From Aquarana catesbeiana (Eukaryota; Chordata; Amphibia; Anura; Ranidae), in NCBI RefSeq assembly GCF_042186555.1, contig NC_133336.1, positions 36,630,338 through 36,694,337 on the forward strand: a stretch of DNA of 64,000 bases. The letters run 5' to 3'. A program made the translations under genes and the position numbers. This document shows, piece after piece, positions 1 to 10,226 of the stretch (positions are counted from its first letter, which is position 1; each line of letters starts with the position of its first letter). Below the pieces are notes generated by a model. The model did no database searches, was not told the origin of the DNA, and saw only the letters and a program-made list of their open reading frames with translations.

Positions 1-664
1 AATCTCAAGATAACCGGTCTAAAGGAAACTTGTTATACAATGGGCATAAATTCTATATTACAACACAGACAGTCCCCCGAACTACCCTCTGGGACAATAG
101 CCCCTATGGCAGCAATTCTCCCATAGCACTCACACCAATCTCACAACACCGAGCTCCAAACAAACATACACAACACAACTACACATACCCTAAAAGCAAC
201 CTCTTCCTCACCGGCCTACAAAACAACCCTATATTGCTTACGGTCTGATGGAGTACCTAGTTTAATCTTTCTCCCTTGACAGACCACCTCCCACACAGTG
301 GTAGCTTCCTGTACGACATCTTCCTAGATAGTTCTTCACCCCGCGCACCACTGATTTCCTCCGGCAATACCGCACAGGTGGTATATACACCACACTTGGG
401 CAAGTCGGCAAGCTCTCACCTGTCGCCGAACTACCTATTCTTGCACTTTTCCTTTTACACCTAGACTCCCTGCTCCCCTCTTCCACCCCCAGACCTATTC
501 CCTTCATACCCCTCATCCACTTCCGACATCAAAGTAACCACCCAAGCTTAAACCCCAACCCGGTCCATGTCTGCCCCCCTGCCACAGCTCTCGAGGCCCA
601 ACCAACTACGGTTTTCAGAGGCTCACTTTGACCATCCAAGACACTCTCTGTAACCACACCATTC
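1..664. other. Upstream sequence, possibly 5' part of the same LINE
   Basis: This is C/A-rich sequence with short open frames at 30-248 and 276-464 that match nothing I recognise. Its base composition resembles the coding strand of the LINE that follows, so it may be ORF1-ORF2 spacer or decayed ORF1. No domain is visible. Confidence 0.3.
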
Positions 665-1860
665 ATGGCTCCTTCTCCCCCTAACAGTGACAAGCTCCTT
701 GTCAAAATTATTTCACTTAACGCAAGAGGAGTAAATATACCAGAAAGACGCTCCCAGCTCCTCCTCACGATGCAGCGGAACAAAGCTGACATAATATTTT
801 TGCAGGAAGCACACTTCCGCACCGACTCCATCCCGAAACGAATGAATTGATACTATCCAACTACATACCATGCATCTAACCGAACGTCCAAATCAAAAGG
901 AGTCTCCATACTCTTGGCAAAATACTGCCCCTTTCAACTCACTGACACGCTAGCTGACGAAGACAGTAGATTTCTCTTTCTGGAAGGGTCATACCTTGGC
1001 AGAAAGATCACCTTAGCGAATGTCTACACACCAAATAGCCGCCAGGTTACCTTCTTTCACAACATAACTAGAGCATTGACCATATTTCAAGAAGGCACCC
1101 TTATCCTAGGAGGCGATTTTAATGTCTCCCTGATCCCTCTCCAAGACACCTCTACCAGTACATCCTCTCTCCCCTATGCAGCTCTACGATCCATTAAATC
1201 TCAATTACAAGACCTGTTGCTCCATGACTCCTGGCGCACATTAAACTCTAACGGCAGAGACTTTACCTTGACCTACCCTTCCTTAGGAGTACATCCATCA
1301 ACCCCATGTTCCTATCGGACCACCGCCCCATCTCCATGACTATCTCATTCACAGTTAAACAATCGCCCACAGTCCTGGAGATTAGATCCCTCTCTGCTCA
1401 CAGACCCTTCTATTGCAGAAGAGGTTAAGCTCCGCATCAAACAATACTTCACGGAAAACTAACCTACTGACACCTCCCCAGTCATTACATGGGAAGACCA
1501 CAAATGTGTAATACGGGGCATCCTTATTGCAGCAGCCGCCAAACGAAAATGGGAGAAAAATAAACATATCCTGGAACTTACCAGACAAATTCAAAAGTTG
1601 GAGAGTGCACATAAACGCACACAAGCTGCAGACACACTACACACCCTTGTAAGAACCAGGACCGAACTTCTGGAAATTCTTGGCAAACAACTTAAACGCA
1701 AATACTCATATCTCAAAAAGTTTACTATGAATATGGTAATAAAGCTGGAAAATTATTAGCTAGAGCCCTACAAGCTAAGAGAGCTCCCTCCACAATACAC
1801 TCCTTGACAGATACATCGGGACTTAAAATTCATCCCCTGACATAGCCAAGCAATTTGTCA
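665..1860 (+). pseudogene. L1/Tx1-type LINE ORF2 fragment, AP-endonuclease domain, broken
   Basis: The plus strand encodes the apurinic-type endonuclease at the start of a LINE ORF2, which nicks target DNA for target-primed reverse transcription. Visible landmarks in order are LNARGVN, FLQEAHF, VYTPN, GGDFNV and a late SDHRP, matching the catalytic Asn/Glu/Asp/His layout of exonuclease-endonuclease-phosphatase folds. A linker of L1/Tx1 type follows (WEKNKHILELTRQIQKL). The frame is broken by an in-frame TGA at 848-850, by a frameshift with small loss between about 1280 and 1310 just before SDHRP, and by later stops. No reverse transcriptase follows: homology stops near 1860, before an AT-rich stretch. 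Similarity to L1/Tx1 elements of frogs is from memory, so the exact clade is unsure. Dead copy. Confidence 0.8.
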
Positions 1861-1885
1861 GCTATTACTCACAATTATACTTGTA

Positions 1886-2808
1886 AAATAAAAAAATAAC
1901 ACGTAGTGTTAAAAATTGTTGCATAAAGCAGGCAACAAGTAACTATTCCATTGCAAATGTCTAGGATAAAATAAAAGAATATTCATATGATGCCACAAAG
2001 AGTGTGTAAATTGCTTGCTGGGTATATAACTTGTCTGCTTGCAAACACTTTTTGGACAGACATTTTCCACCCTGTCTTGTGAGATTTTAGTAATGTGTTA
2101 CATTACAACACAAACACAATAGAGTTTTTCAGCTAAAAAAAGCGCACTCCTCCTCTCTTGAATTGATACACCCTCTGCTCAGGTGTTTCTAATATACAGT
2201 ACATAGAAAAATAAAAAAGAACTCTATTATTTTTTCAATTACCTCCCTACTCACATAACAATTGTTGTTTATCACAACTTGAATCCTCCAACAATTAGAG
2301 ACCCTCTTCAAGATTATTTACAGCCTGATCAAGCAGTCTTAGAGCTCAAATGGAACAAAAAAGAACTGAACATTGTCTCATGGTTATTGTTCTTTTTAAA
2401 AAAAAATACAATGATTGCTATGTAAGTGGGGGAGAGGGTGATCGTTGATGTAAAAGAGTTTTATTTTTGGTCTTCTAGTGACACAGTACAGTTTAAAGCA
2501 TGTACACACCTATACACAGGCCATGCCTTTCATTTTTTAACTTTTGTGAAAAATGTTTTGTTTTTGTCATGAACTTGAATCTTCCTTTCTTCTTTGATTA
2601 AAAACAGATAGCATAGAGTAGGAAAGATCCAAAGTAGATATGCTTTTGTGGTGCAAAGCTTGAAACAGAGTGCGGAGAGCCTGTATGGGCTGCTTACACA
2701 AAAGACTATGGGTGGAACGTCAAATGAGATACAAGCGACTACAACACAATGGAGAGCCAGACCTAAATTTGAGAGTCCAATAATCTATTGGTTTAAACTT
2801 CTCCTTCC
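1886..2808. other. AT-rich unannotated stretch
   Basis: No long open frame, terminal repeat or recognisable element is visible here. It is AT-rich with homopolymer runs (for example A-runs near 2400). Confidence 0.5.
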
Positions 2809-3420
2809 ACTGTTGTAAAATATAATATTTCATAATGCACATCTCCTAAGGGCATGCAAGATCCACCTCCTACCCAAGCAGTCAACAACCTTCCTTTGAA
2901 ATGTTGTAGTGGACATAAAAGTAGACCTTGCTACAGTATAAAAGTGTTGTGGAAATTTTATGAAGATGTATTTTAATATGTATTGTCATAAGTGTCTCCC
3001 AGTGTTAATACTCCCGCAGCCCGCTCTTAAGAGCTGACTGGGCAGACTGACGCTGGTTGAGATCCGTTTGGTAGTGAAAAGCTCCTTGGGGATGCAGACA
3101 AGTGTTTGCGGAGTGGGGACATGTCCGCCAGATAAGGGCCCCTATGCGATGCACAGAACGATCGTCTGGTGGGGGTGTGTTCGCTCTGCAAAGACATTAT
3201 TGGTTTAACGAGTGTGCGATCGTGTCGCCCCTGTATGCCTGATCAACATATTTGTGGCGCCATGAGCATACACCTGCATATAATCTCTGGTCCACAAAGA
3301 CAGTAGTATAGTCAGGGTATGCGTTGTTCTCTGAACAACGCAGAATTATGCCCTGTACACATGATAGGATTTTCCAACAACAAAATCCATGTTTTTTTTT
3401 TCCGACGGATGTTGGCTGAA
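2809..3420. repeat. Tandem duplication, copy 1 (612-bp spacing)
   Basis: Starting at CTGTTGTAAAATATAAT, the sequence is repeated almost identically 612 bp downstream. The duplicated unit ends inside the left terminus of a TIR element: TTATGCCCTGTACACATG appears at 3346 here and at 3867 in copy 2. Copy 1 keeps an extra block of about 85-90 bp (near 3150-3237) that copy 2 lacks; a GCCCCT motif at both edges of the block suggests a short-homology deletion in copy 2. The duplication therefore followed insertion of the TIR element. Confidence 0.85.
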
Positions 3421-3945
3421 ACTGTTGTAAAATATAATATTTCATAATGCACATCTCCTAAGGGCATGCAAGATCCACCTCCTACCCAAGCAGTCAACAA
3501 CCTTCCTTTGAAATGTTGTAGTGGACATAAAAGTAGGCCTTGCTACAATATAAGTGTTGTGGAAATTTTATGAAGATGTATTTTAATATGTATTGTCATA
3601 AGTGTCTCCCAGTGTTAATACTCCTGCAGCCCGCTCTAAAGAGCTGACTGGGCAGACTGATGCTGGTTGAGATCCGTTTGGTAGTGAAAAGCTCCTTGGG
3701 GATGCAGACAAGTGTTTGCGGAGTGGGGACATGTCCGCCAGATAAGGGCCCCTGTATGCCTGATCAACATATTTGTGGCGCCATGAGCATACACCTGCAG
3801 ATAATCTCTGGTCTACAAAGAAAGCAGTATAGTCCGGGTATGCGTTGTTCTCTGAACAACGCAGAATTATGCCCTGTACACATGATAGGATTTTCCGACA
3901 ACAAAATCCATGTTGGATGTTGTCTCAAAATTGTCTTGCATACAC
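3421..3945. repeat. Tandem duplication, copy 2
   Basis: This is the second copy of the unit that begins at 2809, differing by scattered substitutions and by lack of an internal block of about 85-90 bp. It runs into the complete TIR element at 3867-4272. Low divergence suggests a fairly recent event. Confidence 0.85.
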
Positions 3946-4272
3946 ACGGTCACACAAAGTTGGTCGGAAATTCCGAACGTCAAGAACGCGGTGAAGTACA
4001 ACACGTACGACGAGCCGAGAAAATTAAGTTCAATAGCCAGTGCTGCTCTTCTGCTTGATTCCAAGCATGCGTGGCACTTTGTGCGTCAGAATTGTGTACA
4101 CACGATCAGAATTTATGACAATGGATTTTGTTGTCAGAAAATTTGAGAACCAGCTCTCAAATTTTGTGTGACGGAAAATTCCAATGGATCCTACACACGG
4201 TCGGAATTTCTGACAACAAGTTCCTATCAAACATTTTCCGTTGGAAAATCCTATCGTGTGTACGGGGCATAA
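3867..4272. mobile_element. Non-autonomous TIR element (TACACACGA family), complete
   Basis: The ends are inverted repeats of about 30 bp (TTATGCCCTGTACACATGAT at left, its complement ending GTGTGTACGGGGCATAA at right). The interior is rich in dispersed TTCCGAC/GTCGGAA motifs and has no ORF worth noting. Flanks read TTA...TAA, so I could not establish a clean TSD; superfamily unassigned. Related ends occur at 12859, 41782, 44809 and 59221. Confidence 0.75.
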
Positions 4273-4467
4273 GGGTTCATGAACAAATGATAAGAACAGG
4301 ATTCTTTGAATCATTGTGGTCGGGAGAAGTGTTCATAGTCTCAGGTTTCCTGTGATCAGACACAGGGGGCTGGAGATTGTACATGCTGCCCCCGCCCAGA
4401 CACGCCCATAAGACTCCTCTAGTCATTGTTGTATTGGTTGTTGTATTTCCTGTGTTGAAAGTCACAT

Positions 4468-5242
4468 TGTCAGAGACAAATACTCACCGAGGCCGAGATG
4501 CCGAGAGCGGCTCGCCCTTACGACCACGCGCACCCAGACCCCCGAAATGGGTACAGAGGGCTGGAGGCACACGGAGGCACGGGCTTCCGGTAGGGTGGTT
4601 GGTACCAAAGGCTGGAAGCGGGTGTCTTGGGATCCGCAGGATACAGGGCTGAGAACACAAGCAGAGGTAGAGAACAACAGGTGGTAATCAGGGTATCACA
4701 AGATCCAGCAGAGCGGTAGTTAAGCAGGCCAGGGTCTGGTACACAGATTAGGAAGGTATAATCAAGACAGTCCAGCAGAGTAGTGGTTAAACAGGCCAGG
4801 GATTTGGTACACAGGTCAGGCAACAGGTACAGGAGCAATCCGGGAGAGAAGTGGTTAAACAGTCCAGCAGAGGTTCGGTACACAAATCAGGCAATCAGTA
4901 CAGGGCAATCCGGGAGAGTAGTAGTTAAACAGGCTAGCAGAGGTTCGGTACACAGATCAGGCAATATCACAGGGAACACAGGCTCAGGGAACAAGGAGAG
5001 CTGACGACAAACCAGCAACCCGACTGGGTGCTGGAGTCGTCAGATAAAGCCTCCCTGCCCGGCGAGCGCGTCAGTGTGACGCGCTACCGGGCACCCACAC
5101 GGGCTACGGCGCGCACACGGGGACCGCCGTGCACCCGGGCGCGCCGCACCATCAGGCCGCGGACGGGTGTGCGGCGAAGCGCTCGTCCCGTGCGCATGCG
5201 CACCGGAGCCCGGCGAGCGGAGGCGCTCCCTGGCTCCTGACA
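4468..5242 (-). repeat. 3' LTR of the gypsy element (complete)
   Basis: This 775-bp LTR has TGTCAG...CTGACA ends. On the plus strand it starts TGTCAGAGAC right after the CACAT TSD and ends GGCTCCTGACA. The part nearest the internal region (about 5040-5242) is very GC-rich and CpG-rich. Just inside, on the minus strand, is an A/G-rich polypurine tract (AGGAGGGGGGCAC, about 5243-5256). Confidence 0.9.
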
Positions 5243-6964
5243 GTGCCCCCCTCCTAAGGGCGGACACTGGACGCCAAGGCTGGCCATCAATTCCGGATGA
5301 TCTTGATGAAACTTTTGAATTAACTGTGGGGCGTGCAGATTCCTGGCGGGCTCCCAGGAGTTATCTTCGGGGGGGTACCCCTTCCATTGAATCAGGTATT
5401 GTAGCTGCCTGCCCCTCTTTCTACAACCAAGAATGGATTCCACTTCGAATTCATTCTCACCATCGATTCTGACTGGCGGAGGAGGAGGTTCTTTTCTTCC
5501 CGGAAAAGGGCTGGGCACCACAGGCTTCAATAGTGACACATGAAAAACGGGGTGAATCCGGTATGTCTTGGGAAGTGTCAACTCCACAGCCACAGGGTTG
5601 ATGATCCTCCTGACTTGAAAAGGCCCAATGAATTTAGGCCCGAGTTTTCGAGATGGCAGAGGTAATCTCAGATTAACGGTGGACAGCCAGACCTCGTCTC
5701 CTACGTCGAATCTTGGGTTTGCCTTTCTGCCCCGGTCATACTGTTTCTTGTAGTCCTCCTGGGTTTTGTGTAGTGTGTCTTGAATTCTCTGAAAATTGGA
5801 TTGCAACGACGTTATCCTATCCTGGACTGCTGGGACTGCTGTTTCGGGGATATTGTTAGCGAAGGACGTGGGATGGAACCCGCAATTGGTCCAGAAAGGA
5901 GTCTGGTTGGTAGAGGCATGGATTGAGTTGTTGTACGCAAATTCAGCGTAGGAGAGGAGGCTCGCCCAATCATCCTGAGAACCCGAGCAGAAGCAGCGGA
6001 GGTATTGCTCTAGCGTCTGGTTGGTCCTCTCCGTCTGGCCATTACTTTGGGGATGGTAAGCTGAAGAGAGACAAATGTTGATACCCAGAGCCTTGCACAG
6101 TTCCCTCCAGAATTTGGACGTGAACTGGACGCCTCTGTCCGACACGATGCTCCTTGGTATCCCATGGAGCCTAACAACCTCCTTTAGAAAGATGTTGGCC
6201 GTGTCTACGGCAGAGGGAGTACCCCTCATGGGCAGGAAGTGGGCCATTTTGGAAAGGCGGTCAACAACAACAAGGATGGTGGAAAAATTCTCTGAGCAAG
6301 GTAGGTCAACGATGAAGTCCATGGACACATCAACCCATGGTCGTTCTGGAATGGGCAAAGGTCTGAGCAGACCCCAGGATTTGGTGTTTTGGCCCTTATT
6401 TCTCTGGCAAAGGGAACAGGACGCCACATAATCTTTACAATCCCTCCTCCATCCTGGCCACCAAAAAGAGCAAGAAAGGAGTTCAGCCGTCTTCTTATTC
6501 CCAAAATGTCCTGCCATCTTGTGGTCATGACACATCTGAAGGGCTAAGGGCCGAGTCACTTGTGGTACAAATATTTTCCCTTTAATCCAGAAAAGATCTT
6601 CGTATCTCTTCAGGGAATGCACCGCTGGTTCTGTACATGCGCCTGACGAAGATTTGATGGATGATATTAAGTCTGCCTGAGTTAGCCCGAGGAAATTTTG
6701 AGGAGAGAGGATCGTGCTGGGTGTTGGTGTTTGAGGGTCTACGGAAAACATCCGTGAAAGGGCATCGGCCTTCCCGTTCTTAGCCCCAGGTCTGTATGCT
6801 ATATGGAAATTAAAGCGAGAAAAGAAGAGGGCCCAACGGGCTTGGCGGGGCTTTAACCGTCTTGCTGTTCTGAGATACTCGAGATTTTTGTGATCCGTGA
6901 AGATCATTACCGGATGGACTGCCCCCTCCAGCAGATACCTCCATAGCCAGCAGCTCTCTGTCAC
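5084..6964 (-). pseudogene. pol: Pol C-terminal part: RNase H end, integrase and chromodomain
   Basis: The frame stays open for 626 codons. It begins inside RNase H (TDHKNLEYL, residues 23-31), then shows the integrase HHCC zinc finger (H148, H153, C183, C186) and the D-D-35-E core: D216 in DVSMDF, D276 in IVSDRG, E312 in NGQTER. A GPF/Y-like module follows (GPFQVRRI, about 447) and then a chromodomain at about 505-553 (FEVESIL...YLIQWKGY...NSWEP), the mark of chromoviruses, which steers integration to modified chromatin. The natural frame runs through the polypurine tract into the LTR from about residue 575, stopping at 5084. Its true start is upstream in pol; a frame break near 6958 separates it from reverse transcriptase. 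Integrase itself looks undamaged. Confidence 0.92.
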
Positions 6965-7012
6965 CCACGTCGTAATTGAGTTCCGGTGGACTGAGTCTCC
7001 GAGAAGCGAAAG

Positions 7013-8071
7013 CTACTGGGTGTAGGATGGCCTTTGGTCCCTGTCTCTGGGAGAGAATTGCTCCAGTTGCTCCACCTCCAGTACGAAGGGTTGAGTCGGG
7101 TCAGGATGACAGAGGATTGGAGCGGAACTGAACAATTCCTTTAGCTTAAGGAAAGCCTCTTGAGCAGCTGCGGACCACTGGAACGAACTATGTTGCCGGG
7201 TTAATTGGGTAATGGGTTCCACGATGGCCGAGAATCCAACAATAAATTTCCGATAGAAATTGGCGAACCCAATAAACCTCTGTACCCCCTTTTTATTAGA
7301 TGGGGCCGGCCACTCCTGAATTGCCTGAATCTTCTGTGGGTCCATTGCAACCCCATTGGTAGAAAGTATGAATCCCAGGAATTGTATAGTTGATTTCTCA
7401 AACTCGCACTTTTCGGCTTTTAGGTATAGCTTGTGTTGTTGAAGAATGGCAAGAACCGTTTTAACGTGCCTCTTGTGCGTCTCCAGCGTAGGGGAGAAGA
7501 TAAGGATATCATCCAGATATACCACAAGGAAGTCATCTAAATATTGTCGGAATATGTCATTCACTAAATGTTGGAAGGTGGCTGGAGCGTTGCAGAGTCC
7601 GAATGGCATCACTAAATACTCGAAGTGCCCGAATCTGGATCTAAAAGCCGTCTTCCATTCGTCTCCAGCCCTGATTCTGACGAGATTGTAGGCCCCTCGG
7701 AGATCAAGTTTAGAGAACACCTTAGCGGACCGGAACCTCTGGAATAACTCGGGAATGAGTGGTAACGGGTACCGGTTCTTAATTGTGATGTTGTTAAGTT
7801 GCCGATAGTCTACGCAGGGTCTTAAGGTACCGTCTTTCTTCCCAACGAAAAAGATACCCGCTCCGGCGGGTGAGGATGAAGGGCGGATGAAACCTTTCTC
7901 AAGGTTTTCGTCTATGTACTGCTTTAGAGCCTCCAGCTCGGTTTCAGAAAGAGGAAATATCCGGCCAAATGGAATCTCGGATCCAGGAAGAAGGTCAATT
8001 GGACAGTCGTAGGCCCGGAGAGGTGGTAGGCGGTCAGCCATTTGTTTACTGAAAACCTCTTGGAACTCGAG
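7013..8071 (-). pseudogene. pol: Pol reverse transcriptase with broken RNase H start
   Basis: This frame encodes the Ty3/gypsy reverse transcriptase. FSKLDLRGAYN (first Asp about residue 113 of the frame opening at 8041), MPFGLCNAPATFQ and VVYLDDILIFS (YLDD about 175-178) are intact, followed by the connection region (FLGFILSTNGV, RRFIG-like RFIGFANFYRKFI). Frame is lost near 7088 at the start of RNase H, and again near 6958, both consistent with small deletions. It is in the same frame as gag-protease; one TAA at 8072-8074 separates them, so gag and pol were probably one reading frame before that mutation. Minus strand; not functional as it stands. Confidence 0.92.
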
Positions 8072-9276
8072 TTACTCGGAGGGGACGTGTTGGAGATTGC
8101 CTGGTGGTACCACCATTGTGGCGCAAACTTTGGAATCCGGAAGCAGGCAATGCTGAGAGCAATACCGAGAAGAGAAGGACACTGTCTTGGTACTCCAATG
8201 GATTAGTGGATCGTGAGCTTGTAACCATGGTAGGCCAAGTATGATAGGAAAGATTGGTGAGCGAATTAGGTCAAGCCGTAAGAACTCCCGGTGGCCGGAG
8301 TCTGTGGTTACTGGAATAGGTTGGGTCTCCTGGGTGATGGGACCAGAGCAGGGAAGGGATCCGTCGGCCAAATGTATTTGTAGATCCTGTTCTTTGGTTT
8401 GTAAAGGGATCTTCAACCTGTGTGCCAAGGCGGAATCTATGAAACAACTGCAGGCTCCGGAATCAACGATGGCCTGCAGGCGAGTCTCCCTTTCCGGAAG
8501 CTGTAGAGAAACAAACAACATCACATAAGCCTTGGGAATGTTATTGTTTGGAAAGTTCAATACGTTTGACTGAGGGAACTTACTGGGCCTGATCGGACAG
8601 CTGCGTAGGAAGTGTCCGGTCCCACCGCAGTAGAGGCATAGGTTAGACTGCCGCCTGCGCTGCTTCTCTTCGGAGGTTAACGGACCTCGGACCAAACCGA
8701 GTTGCATTGGTTCGACCTCAGGAGCCGATGCAGTGGTAGCTGAAGGCGAGGTTGAGGATACTGTGGAGTGAGGCCTTGGCGACGCCCAGGCAGGGCGAGG
8801 CAACTGAAACCGTTCTGAGCGCCGTTCCCGAAGACACCGATCGAGCTTCGTAGCTGCTTGAATGAGTTCCTCTAGTGAAGCAGGAGTCTCCATCCTAGCT
8901 AACTCATCTTTGAGTAATTCAGACAAGCCTTGACGGTATTGATAACGTAGGGCCGGCTCGTTCCAATTTGTGTCGGCCGCCCACTTACGGAATTCCACAG
9001 TATAGTCCTCAATAGGTCTTCTTCCTTGGGACAAATGGTGCAGGATAGCTTCGGCTGTAGCCATACGTTGCGGATCGTAGAGCTGGGTCATGCTCTCAAA
9101 GAAGGCCTCGATAGTGTTCAGGGCAGGACTGCTCTGTTCCATTAGGCTGTGGGCCCAAGCCTGGGGTTCTTCGGATAGCAGAGAAATCACAAACCCTACC
9201 TTGACGATTTCTGAGGAGAAGGTTCTTGGCTGTAGAGCGAAGTAGAGGGAACATGCGTTTTTAAAAGCCCTAAACT
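8072..9276 (-). pseudogene. gag: Gag (retrotransposon gag domain, zinc knuckle) and aspartic protease
   Basis: Counting from the methionine at 9190, a retrotransposon-gag domain is followed by one CCHC zinc knuckle, CLYCGGTGHFLRSC (C185-C198), which binds the RNA genome, and an aspartic protease with DSG at 243-245 and ILGLPWL near residue 318. The open frame extends upstream of that methionine to 9276 (FRAFKNACSLYFALQ), so the methionine is internal and the real N-terminus is gone. At 9276/9277 coding sequence joins LTR sequence directly. The frame ends at the TAA at 8072-8074, which appears to interrupt a fused gag-pol. Confidence 0.9.
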
Positions 9277-9448
9277 TCAGTGTGACGCGCTACCGGGCAC
9301 CCGCACGGGCTACGGCGCGCACACGGGGACCGCCGTGCACCCGCGCGCACCGCACCATCAGGCCGCGGACGGGTGTGCGGCGAAGCGCTCGTCCCGTGCG
9401 CATGCGCACCGGAGCCCGGCGAGCGGAGGCGCTCCCTGGCTCCTGACA
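9277..9448 (-). repeat. 5' LTR remnant (172 bp) of the gypsy element
   Basis: It aligns without gaps to 5071-5242 of the 3' LTR with three substitutions and ends in the correct CTGACA terminus next to the CACAT TSD. The remaining ~600 bp of the LTR, the primer-binding site and the gag start are deleted. Confidence 0.92.
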
Positions 9449-9453
9449 CACAT

Positions 9454-10062
9454 CCTGTGTGGTCATGTCCTTATTTGGTCATTTCCTGTGAGGTCACATT
9501 CTGTGTAGGAGGCATTTGGCTGTCGGAGGCCGCGCTTCCAGGTGTGGTTTCCTGTTTGTGTGCGAATAAAAGCAAGTGCACTGCTCGGCAAGGCAGGCAT
9601 GCTGATGGAGCTGAGAAGGTAAGCTATGGTGATGTCTGTTTACTTGGGGATATACGGGAAATAGAACTATAGGTGAGATGCATTATATCATTAGACAGAA
9701 TATGTGCTTATTAGCACAGGAGATATGGTGTGCGCATAGCGTACAGCCAAATTTCCCTGACATAAGTAAAAAGCAAAATAAATGTTGAGCTATGTCTTAA
9801 AAGTGAATAAGTGCCAACACTCTAGCTATAAAGAAAATAAGGAGGGTGCAAACGCCTAGTGAAATAGACCGATAAATATTTTTTGAAAAAACGCCAAAGA
9901 CAAACTCACAAACATGAGAGAATAAAACGCATGTCATACACAACTCCAGTGTCAGGCATGACAAATCTCTGTGGTTGGAAAGCTGATGCATTCCAGGAGG
10001 CAAGATCCTTTCCTCAGAGCTGATCCAACTTATTGGGGCAACTATTTATAGTGGGGCCAACA
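9454..10062. other. Flank of the gypsy element, possible older LTR or transcript end
   Basis: Repeated TTTCCTGTG words occur on both sides of the gypsy insertion (near 4350, 4446, 9484, 9550). An AATAAA lies at 9565-9570 and a splice-donor-like AAGGTAAGC near 9615. This could be an older solo LTR split by the gypsy element, but no paired end is visible. Confidence 0.25.
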
Positions 10063-10070
10063 CTCTAGCT

Positions 10071-10218
10071 CAGGGATCCTCAAACTACGGCCCTCCAGCT
10101 GTTGCAGAACTACACATCCCATGAGGCAATGTAAAACTCTGACATTCACAGACATGAGTAGGCATGATGGGAATTGTAGTTCCTGAACAACTGGAGGGCC
10201 GCAGTTTGAAGACCCCTG
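10071..10218. mobile_element. hAT-type MITE with perfect 8-bp TSD
   Basis: The 148-bp element has ~28-bp imperfect TIRs (CAGGGATCCTCAAACTACGG at left; complement of CAGGGGTCTTCAAACTGCGG at right). An identical CTCTAGCT flanks it at 10063-10070 and 10219-10226. An 8-bp TSD and CAGGG ends are typical of hAT transposons. No coding capacity. Confidence 0.92.
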
Positions 10219-10226
10219 CTCTAGCT

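Larger units (their letters stand above)
4463..9453 (-). mobile_element. Ty3/gypsy chromovirus LTR retrotransposon, 5'-deleted
   Basis: The element lies on the minus strand and is bounded by an identical 5-bp TSD, CACAT, at 4463-4467 and 9449-9453. The 3' LTR is complete (4468-5242); only 172 bp of the 5' LTR remain (9277-9448). Between them lie gag-protease, reverse transcriptase/RNase H and integrase-chromodomain, in gypsy order. The remaining LTR overlap differs at only 3 of 172 positions, so the insertion is young, yet coding breaks (one stop, two RNase H frame breaks) and loss of the primer-binding region make it non-autonomous. A purine-rich tract sits directly before the 3' LTR, as expected for plus-strand priming. 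Confidence 0.92.

Noticed and set aside
4783..5004. Repeated frame over the gypsy LTR (VKQA..VHRSGN repeats)
   Set aside because: LTR sequence contains short direct repeats (GGTTCGGTACACA words); not a gene.
5167..5472. Plus-strand frames opposite the gypsy pol gene (also 6075-6431, 7446-7691, 8241-8528)
   Set aside because: Antisense shadows of the retrotransposon coding strand.
9565..9620. Host exon with AATAAA and a splice donor
   Set aside because: The signals are in the wrong order for one transcript and are short enough to occur by chance; left as a weak note.
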